Shown: positions 1 to 4,394 of the stretch, piece by piece | Position numbering within the stretch: the stretch's first letter is position 1 | Layout of the letters: each line of letters begins with the position of its first letter | NCBI GenBank assembly: GCA_031260745.1 | Contig: JAISKY010000039.1 | Location: 1 to 5,593 of the forward strand | DNA length: 5,593 nt | Source: Oscillospiraceae bacterium | Lineage (GTDB): Bacteria > Bacillota > Clostridia > Oscillospirales > Oscillospiraceae | Reading direction: 5' to 3' | Notes under the pieces: generated by a model | What the model was told of the DNA's origin: nothing | Databases searched by the model: none | The model's input: the letters and a program-made list of their open reading frames with translations, nothing else | Program-made: the position numbers and the translations under genes

Positions 1-1
1 T

Positions 2-1270
2 TATATAAGTTGTTACCTTTACTGGTGGACATTCCTCTCGCGGTTTATTTATATCCTCGCGCCCATACTTTTTGTCATTTTTAACCTTGTAATTATGAAA
101 TGTGAGATTTGGGAACTCCTTGTATTTTGGCTCCCCGCTTATCTGCTTTATGGATTCGTACTCAAACAATCCTCCGGTTTTATCCGAAATCCGCATTGGA
201 ACAACGTAATAGATACCATTATGTTCCCGTACCTAATTTTCCCCGTTCTGCTGGAAGCGCTTGGCGTACATCTGAAAAAGTTCACCATAACAAACAAAAA
301 CCATACCGAATCTAACAAGTCGCCGTTTTACTTTGCCATACCGCATATAATATTCCTTGCGTGCTGTATATTCGCGCTTGTAATCTGCGTACGCGAAACT
401 TTCGTGGATATGTTTCCGTACAATATTGTCGTTATGTACTGGCTTGTAGTAAACGCCAAAAATTTAGTGCTTGCTATTGTCTTTATGCTCGGCAGACAAA
501 ATTATCGTAATACCGAACGCTTTTTTTGCAAACTTCCTGTTTCGCTCGATAACGGCATCGAAACTATCAAATCCGTTACCGACGACATATCCGAAGATGG
601 TCTGTCTGTAGTTTTGAGTACGCCGGAATTTTTCCCGCCGGACGCGTCGTTTCCGCTCGTCGTTACCGACCGCGGGTATACCGCAAAACTGACCGCTCAA
701 ATATCCAGAGTGAGGACTCTTCCGAATAACAAATGGAAGTATTGTATCAGAGTTAACGGTCTTGATTTTGAGAACAAGCGAATGTGGTTTCAGATTATAT
801 ACGACAGACATCATTCGCTTGCCAATAAAATCGCTGATAACTGGTCTATTTTCGACGACTACTCACTAAACCTAAGCAAACGCGTCGCTAAAAGCGAGGA
901 CGACCGGCGTAAATTGGCTCGTATACCCTTGGACATACCCGTTGTATTGTCCTCCGGCGAGCAAGGCGTACTTAAAAGTTTCAACCATCTCTATCTGACT
1001 GTTGCCGTTGACTCCGAAATCGGTAAAAGCGATATTGTGAATATGTCTGACAGAGATACCCTCACACTAACGGACTTTCCCGATTTTGTATTTGAACTCG
1101 TCTTTGTACAGTTTATTCGCGGCGAACGTCTATATGCTATCAACAACTATGCCTTGCTTGTTCGCAGACCTGAATACAAGAACCTTGTACTGACCCTTGC
1201 TTCACTTCCGTTAGACGACGCAGTCGGAAACGGCGCTTTGTACAAGTCGGCAGAGGTAACTGCCCTATGA
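2..1270 (+). CDS. bcsA: BcsA-type cellulose synthase-like glycosyltransferase, C-terminal part with PilZ domain (5' end outside window)
   Basis: The frame is open from base 2, with no stop before the first ATG at 95, so that ATG is internal and the gene is cut by the window edge; 422 residues are visible. Numbering from base 2, hydrophobic helices lie at about 13-33, 38-55, 71-88, 110-130 and 141-163, matching the membrane half of BcsA after its catalytic domain. FTITNKN (94-100) resembles the FxVTxKG gating loop. A PilZ domain follows, with RQNYR (165-169, bases 494-508) for RxxxR and DISEDG (195-200, bases 584-601) for DxSxxG, the two c-di-GMP-binding motifs. The family polymerises glucose from UDP-glucose and exports the chain through its own membrane channel, activated by c-di-GMP. 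The catalytic D,D,D,QxxRW motifs are off-window, so a curdlan-like or mixed-linkage glucan synthase is not excluded. Residues after about 297 form an extra C-terminal domain. The stop overlaps the next gene (ATGA). Confidence 0.85.
   Translation, partial: YISCYLYWWTFLSRFIYILAPILFVIFNLVIMKCEIWELLVFWLPAYLLYGFVLKQSSGFIRNPHWNNVIDTIMFPYLIFPVLLEALGVHLKKFTITNKNHTESNKSPFYFAIPHIIFLACCIFALVICVRETFVDMFPYNIVVMYWLVVNAKNLVLAIVFMLGRQNYRNTERFFCKLPVSLDNGIETIKSVTDDISEDGLSVVLSTPEFFPPDASFPLVVTDRGYTAKLTAQISRVRTLPNNKWKYCIRVNGLDFENKRMWFQIIYDRHHSLANKIADNWSIFDDYSLNLSKRVAKSEDDRRKLARIPLDIPVVLSSGEQGVLKSFNHLYLTVAVDSEIGKSDIVNMSDRDTLTLTDFPDFVFELVFVQFIRGERLYAINNYALLVRRPEYKNLVLTLASLPLDDAVGNGALYKSAEVTAL
1252..1256 (+). promoter_or_regulatory. 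Ribosome binding site AGAGG for the 57-residue membrane protein
   Basis: AGAGG lies 10 bases upstream of the ATG at 1267, inside the end of the upstream gene. It sits partly in the loop of a small hairpin (GGCAG 1249-1253, loop 1254-1259, CTGCC 1260-1264). It supports translation of the short ORF and hence that the ORF is real. Confidence 0.55.
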
Positions 1271-1440
1271 TAATACGCTCAAATATCGTTACCGCGTTTC
1301 CGGAGACGCTTCCCGATGTAAAATACTTTCTTATGGAATTTAACACGCCGTTTATCATTAACGCTATCCGTATAACCGCCGCTGTTCTTGCGCTCGCCGC
1401 CGCAGCCGTTGTTTATTATTACAAGTATAGAAAAAGGTGA
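1267..1440 (+). CDS. Small single-helix membrane protein (57 aa), translationally coupled to the bcsA-like gene
   Basis: A 57-residue ORF begins at the ATG that overlaps the TGA of the preceding gene (ATGA, 1267-1270) and ends at TGA 1438-1440. An AGAGG site lies 10 bases upstream. The N-terminal half (1-33) is mixed, with prolines at 12, 16 and 28. Residues about 34-52 form an alanine/valine-rich hydrophobic helix ending in three tyrosines. The tail KYRKR is strongly basic, so by the positive-inside rule the C-terminus should be cytoplasmic and the N-terminal half outside. I do not recognise a family. Stop/start overlap usually means tight co-expression, so a role as an accessory or assembly subunit of the polysaccharide synthase is a reasonable inference. 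Nothing in the sequence shows a catalytic function. Confidence 0.7.
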   Translation: MIIRSNIVTAFPETLPDVKYFLMEFNTPFIINAIRITAAVLALAAAAVVYYYKYRKR

Positions 1441-1504
1441 TAATCGCAAAGAATGTTATGCTCCTTGCAATTTGGTATAGTTCGTTCGTGTGCCGCAATA
1501 GTAT

Positions 1505-1529
1505 AGGGAGGGTATAAGATACCCTCCCT
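1505..1529. terminator. Perfect 10-bp inverted repeat between convergent operons, probable bidirectional terminator
   Basis: Arms AGGGAGGGTA (1505-1514) and TACCCTCCCT (1520-1529) are exactly complementary around the loop TAAGA. The repeat sits between the stop of the plus-strand small gene (1440) and the stop of the minus-strand ATPase gene (1580), where a shared terminator is expected. Neither side has a T-tract immediately after the stem. On the plus strand the nearest T run is at 1550-1554, after a weak 4-bp stem (ATCC 1538-1541, GGAT 1547-1550). It is therefore not a textbook intrinsic terminator. The rest of 1441-1579 shows no gene. Confidence 0.55.
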
Positions 1530-1579
1530 TAGATATTATCCATTTAGGATTTTTGTACGTCAAGCGCCGAGGCTCCCGA

Positions 1580-2647
1580 CTATTTTATCGCGGCAAGTCT
1601 GCGCGTCATAAGGTCGTTGTTGGAGGAATATTTCAACGCGGTATCTTTCGTTATCTCGCCGGAGTTTACCAGATTCAAAATAAACGCGTCCATCGTAACC
1701 ATACCGTCGGCTCCGCCGGAGGCGATTGCGGTATCAATCTGATGCTCTTTTGATTCGCGAATCATCGTGCTGATGGCGGTATTGTTGTACATAATCTCGA
1801 ATACTGGAGTTAATACATTGTTCGCGTCCGGAATCAACTGCTGCGAGATTACCGCTTGCAGAAGCATAGAAAGCTGAACTCTAACCTGACGCTGCTGTGA
1901 CGACGGGAAAATGTCGATTATGCGGTCGATAGTGTCCGCGGCTCCGATTGTGTGCATAGTGGTGATAACCAAATGCCCGGTTTCGGCGGCGGTTAAAACG
2001 GTTTGAATCGTTTCGCGGTCGCGGACTTCTCCGACGAGGATAACGTCGGGCGCCTGTCGCAGACAAGCTCTAAGCGCGCTTACGTAGTCGTCCGTGTCGA
2101 GCGAAATCTCGCGCTGACTGATGATACATTTGTTGTTGCGGTGCAGATACTCAATGGGGTCCTCAAGCGTAACTATGTGACCCGCGCGAGTTCTGTTTAT
2201 ATGGTCAATCATACACGCCAGCGTAGTTGATTTGCCGCTTCCTGCAAGTCCGGTTACAAGTATCAGCCCGGAATTAACATCCGCTGTTTTTATTATATTC
2301 TCCGGGATTCTCAACTCGTGATAGTCCGGTATTCCGAACGGAATTATACGGATTACCGCGGACAGCGAGCCGCGCTGTTTATAGACGTTTGCGCGAAACC
2401 TCGACAAATCGTGAATTGAAAACGCGAAATCGTCGTCGCCGGAGCTTATAACCTCTGCGGTATTACGTCCCGCAAGTTCGTATATGCGTTCAACGAGTTC
2501 GTGAGCGTTCGCCGGCATAATTATCGCGCCTTCCTGCGGTATAAATACTCCGTTGATTTTGTATGTAAGCGCGGAACCCGCGACAATAAACACGTCGCTG
2601 GCGTTAAGCTCTACAGCGTCACTTAATATTTGGTCCATTAACTTCAA
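1580..2647 (-). CDS. pilT: PilT-family type IV pilus ATPase
   Basis: The protein has 355 residues, close to the usual PilT length of about 345. The N-terminal PAS-like domain (about 1-110) is followed by a RecA-like ATPase core: Walker A GLAGSGKST (133-141), Asp box LEDPIEY (161-167), Walker B ILVGEVRD (203-210, catalytic Glu 207) and His box HLVITTMHT (225-233). IRESKEHQI (296-304) matches the PilT C-terminal AIRNLIRE-type segment, which favours PilT over PilB/GspE; the tetracysteine zinc motif typical of PilB is absent. The family forms cytoplasmic hexamers that hydrolyse ATP to retract pili at the inner membrane. The start is taken as TTG at 2647 because GGAGG (2657-2661) is 9 bases upstream; the ATG at 2638, giving 352 residues, would be 18 bases away. 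It is the last gene of the operon, 30 bases after the previous stop. With no PilB in the window, whether it retracts or also powers assembly is open. Confidence 0.93.
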   Translation of the reverse strand: MKLMDQILSDAVELNASDVFIVAGSALTYKINGVFIPQEGAIIMPANAHELVERIYELAGRNTAEVISSGDDDFAFSIHDLSRFRANVYKQRGSLSAVIRIIPFGIPDYHELRIPENIIKTADVNSGLILVTGLAGSGKSTTLACMIDHINRTRAGHIVTLEDPIEYLHRNNKCIISQREISLDTDDYVSALRACLRQAPDVILVGEVRDRETIQTVLTAAETGHLVITTMHTIGAADTIDRIIDIFPSSQQRQVRVQLSMLLQAVISQQLIPDANNVLTPVFEIMYNNTAISTMIRESKEHQIDTAIASGGADGMVTMDAFILNLVNSGEITKDTALKYSSNNDLMTRRLAAIK

Positions 2648-2656
2648 AACGATTAT

Positions 2657-2661
2657 CCTCC
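2657..2661 (-). promoter_or_regulatory. Ribosome binding site GGAGG deciding the TTG start of pilT
   Basis: GGAGG reads on the minus strand with a 9-base spacer to TTG at 2647 and an 18-base spacer to the in-frame ATG at 2638. The spacing favours the TTG. Confidence 0.65.
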
Positions 2662-2677
2662 GGTTATTTCATTCAGT

Positions 2678-3127
2678 TCAAAAAGGGTTATCTTCGACGT
2701 CGAACAACAGCAGACCGTCGTCAGGCATCCAATCGCCAACGGATACGATTTTCCACTCCGAAATCTCAACGTCCTGTCCTGACACGGTCAGGATTACGGA
2801 TAATTCTCTGTTCTCGTCAATCGGTACGGAGTAGTAGTATTCCTCAAGCCAAGCGCCGTTCTCAGAGTACGCGTCAAAAATTTCTACTTTAATTTCCGGG
2901 TGACTTAGCGGTTTCGCGCCGCTTTTTATTGATTCGTAAATCTCCGATGCGGTAAAATCGGCGGCGTAGTAGTTCGTGACGTGTTCCGCGGTACGGTTCG
3001 CGAGGTTAAGCTGGGAGTTCGACGCAACCAGCGACAGCGCCGCAAGTAATATAAGACAAATAACCGCAAACAGCATCATAATGGAAACACTGCCGATGCT
3101 TAGGCGAATCGGGGTTTTTGTTTTCAA
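2678..3127 (-). CDS. Pilin-like membrane-anchored protein (149 aa), fourth small gene of the pilus operon
   Basis: The protein has a short basic N-terminus (K2, K4, R8), one hydrophobic helix at about 14-35, then an extracytoplasmic-type region with many Tyr, Glu and Asp. The layout resembles minor pilins or pseudopilins such as GspK/PilX, but there is no G-F-xxx-E prepilin site and no family I can name. It starts at TTG 3127, one base after the previous stop (TAG at 3129-3131). An in-frame TGA at 3134-3136 rules out a longer start, and the next in-frame ATG would cut into the helix. GAGG (3132-3135) is only 4 bases upstream, so translation probably depends on coupling. Its C-terminus is rich in acidic residues. 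By position it is likely a structural or priming component of the fibre made by the neighbouring PilC and PilT; this is inferred from context. Confidence 0.8.
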   Translation of the reverse strand: MKTKTPIRLSIGSVSIMMLFAVICLILLAALSLVASNSQLNLANRTAEHVTNYYAADFTASEIYESIKSGAKPLSHPEIKVEIFDAYSENGAWLEEYYYSVPIDENRELSVILTVSGQDVEISEWKIVSVGDWMPDDGLLLFDVEDNPF

Positions 3128-3128
3128 T

Positions 3129-3527
3129 CTACCTCACCGCCTTTACTTGCAGAGTGTAAATCTGTTCCTCGCCGGGAGTTTTGTACGCGGTGATAACTCC
3201 GGTTTGATTCTCGGAGGTAATGACTATTTTATACGCGCCCTCACCGTCGGTGACGTTCCAGTCGGAGTCGTAGTTCACGGACAGAGCGCCGCCGTCTGAT
3301 TTACCGCCTAAACGCTTCGCGATTTCGTCCGTATCTCCGAAGGTCGCTTTGTAAAGCTCCGCGGCGGAGCTAACCACTAACACGGCGTGACTAAGGTCGC
3401 GCCCCGCGGTAGTATTCCGGTTTGACGCGAGAAAATATTGTAGGCTGATTGCCGCACAAAACGAGAACAGCAACAATGCCGCGAGCAGTTCAATGAGAAA
3501 CAGGCTCGTCTTTGCTCCGCCCCTCAT
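3129..3527 (-). CDS. Type IV prepilin-like protein (132 aa) with non-canonical cleavage site
   Basis: The N-terminus carries a short leader followed by SLFLIELLAALLLF (8-21), which resembles the class III prepilin core FTLIELL with the glutamate (E13) in the +5 position. The hydrophobic stretch runs to about residue 34, and the rest is a small soluble domain of about 95 residues. If E13 is +5, the -1 residue is Ser8 instead of the usual Gly, so processing by a PilD-type peptidase is uncertain. I choose ATG 3527 because GGAGGG (3535-3540) lies 7 bases upstream and because the ATG overlaps the previous TGA as ATGA (3524-3527). A TTG at 3542 in the same frame would overlap the ribosome site itself. 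It is probably a minor pilin or pseudopilin of the PilC/PilT system; the role is inferred from N-terminus and operon position. Confidence 0.83.
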   Translation of the reverse strand: MRGGAKTSLFLIELLAALLLFSFCAAISLQYFLASNRNTTAGRDLSHAVLVVSSAAELYKATFGDTDEIAKRLGGKSDGGALSVNYDSDWNVTDGEGAYKIVITSENQTGVITAYKTPGEEQIYTLQVKAVR

Positions 3528-4012
3528 TCGGACGCCCTCCAATTCATCAGGTTTACGTAAATGTCTGCGGTGGAACCGCCTGAACCGTCACATATTATTC
3601 TAAGCAACGAGCCGTCGCGGGTCATTTTAAGTCCGTCAGCTTCGATAATTTCCAGTCCGCTGTCAGGCTCAAACGTATATCCGCTTTCCGCGAATAACTC
3701 CCTGACATAGCCGTCGTACCAGTAAATCGTAGTAACATATTCCGTATCGGCTATGATTTCCGTAAGGTAAAGCGCGTCGTTGCCGCCAACTTTATCAAGA
3801 TTAACGGAGCAGTCGTCTCTGCCGTCATAACTGCGTAGTTTCATCGTAAGGTAGCTTACGCAGGTTTCCTCGGAGAAACGGCTTTCGGCGGAACCCCGTA
3901 TACGCTGATATACTCCCGCGCCCGTTAACAGCACCATCAGCATTGACAGCGCGAACGCGAAAAACAAAATCAGCGCGAAAATCGCGTCATAAGAATGTAC
4001 GCTTCGTTTCAA
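3524..4012 (-). CDS. Membrane-anchored pilus-operon protein, DUF4860-like (162 aa)
   Basis: One hydrophobic helix at about 9-31 (DAIFALILFFAFALSML) follows a short basic N-terminus. The remainder is a beta-rich domain with YLTMKLRSYD (54-63) and YVTTIYWYDGYVRELF (92-107). From memory this pattern, an LR-containing helix followed by a Y-x-T-x-I-Y-x-Y-D-G-x-x-R-E-L strand pair, matches the Bacillota family DUF4860, often found beside PilC/GspF-type genes; I could not check this by search. The start is TTG 4012: GAGGT (4020-4024) lies 7 bases upstream, directly after the stop of the preceding gene (TAA 4025-4027). The stop overlaps the next gene as ATGA. No clear prepilin cleavage motif is visible. 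It is likely an anchored pseudopilin-like subunit; its biochemical role is unknown. Confidence 0.8.
   Translation of the reverse strand: MKRSVHSYDAIFALILFFAFALSMLMVLLTGAGVYQRIRGSAESRFSEETCVSYLTMKLRSYDGRDDCSVNLDKVGGNDALYLTEIIADTEYVTTIYWYDGYVRELFAESGYTFEPDSGLEIIEADGLKMTRDGSLLRIICDGSGGSTADIYVNLMNWRASE
3535..3540 (-). promoter_or_regulatory. Ribosome binding site GGAGGG fixing the ATG start at 3527
   Basis: GGAGGG lies 7 bases before ATG 3527, within the last codons of the upstream gene. The upstream in-frame TTG (3540-3542) includes part of this site and so is unlikely to be the start. Confidence 0.65.
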
Positions 4013-4019
4013 AAAAACT

Positions 4020-4024
4020 ACCTC
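4020..4024 (-). promoter_or_regulatory. Ribosome binding site GAGGT deciding a TTG start at 4012
   Basis: GAGGT immediately follows the TAA of the upstream gene and sits 7 bases before TTG 4012. No in-frame ATG lies near the N-terminus, so the TTG is the supported start. Confidence 0.6.
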
Positions 4025-4357
4025 TTATCTGACAATGGCGATAACGTCATAGTCGGGCATAATATTAGACGCAAATATGCTGTAATAAACATTAAATTTC
4101 CGCTCGTCATAGTTAACGCCGTAATTCTCGCGCATATACTCCAGACTTTCCGGGTATGAACCCTCCATAGCGTAGCACGTGACAATCGCGCGGCGTACAT
4201 TGTCCCTAAGCGTTCTAATCTGCTCGGTACGGTTAACTTCGTCCGCGGAGTTTATCCCCCGGACGGCGACGACCGCGATTAGTAAAAACAACAGCGCGGC
4301 TATCAGCCAGCTCATAAACGCGGAGGTAAATATTCGTTTTTTTTGAGATTTTTCCAT
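4025..4357 (-). CDS. Small GspG/pilin-like membrane protein (110 aa)
   Basis: A basic N-terminus (KSQKKR, 3-8) precedes a single hydrophobic helix (about 14-32). A charged helical stretch follows, then a compact domain with CYAMEGSYPESL (61-72), NYG (78-80) and SNIMPDYDV (97-105). A helix leading into G-x-YP-x-S-L recalls the pseudopilin GspG and major-pilin pattern, in which a YP turn follows the long N-terminal helix, but there is no glutamate at +5 and no Gly-Phe cleavage site. I choose ATG 4357 because AGAGG (4364-4368) lies 6 bases upstream. The in-frame TTG at 4375 would add six residues and has no better ribosome site. It is the first small gene after the PilC-like gene, 37 bases downstream, a position that could suit a major or core pilin. 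Function is inferred from context. Confidence 0.8.
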   Translation of the reverse strand: MEKSQKKRIFTSAFMSWLIAALLFLLIAVVAVRGINSADEVNRTEQIRTLRDNVRRAIVTCYAMEGSYPESLEYMRENYGVNYDERKFNVYYSIFASNIMPDYDVIAIVR

Positions 4358-4363
4358 ATTAGA

Positions 4364-4368
4364 CCTCT
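4364..4368 (-). promoter_or_regulatory. Ribosome binding site AGAGG deciding the ATG start at 4357
   Basis: AGAGG with a 6-base spacer to ATG 4357 supports the 110-residue product over the 116-residue version starting at the in-frame TTG 4375. Confidence 0.6.
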
Positions 4369-4394
4369 CGGACAATTATGTCGCGTCAATTAGA

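Noticed and set aside
95..97. ATG at 95 as the start of the plus-strand glycosyltransferase gene
   Set aside because: The frame is open back to base 2, and the upstream residues (FLSRFIYILAPILF) continue the BcsA-type membrane region, so this is an internal methionine.
464..814. Minus-strand open frame of 116 codons inside the bcsA-like gene
   Set aside because: It is opposite the PilZ-coding region, whose motifs are intact, and has no ribosome site or recognisable product.
1441..1579. Further small gene or small RNA in the convergent intergenic region
   Set aside because: The longest frame from an ATG (1454) is under 20 codons, and apart from the terminator-like repeat no promoter or structured element is visible.
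2636..2638. ATG at 2638 as start of pilT
   Set aside because: It is 18 bases from GGAGG, while TTG 2647 is 9 bases away; not fully excluded.
3528..3542. TTG at 3542 as start of the prepilin-like gene
   Set aside because: It overlaps the GGAGGG ribosome site; ATG 3527 has correct 7-base spacing and the ATGA overlap.
4358..4375. TTG at 4375 as start of the 110-residue gene
   Set aside because: ATG 4357 has AGAGG 6 bases upstream, whereas the TTG has no comparable site.
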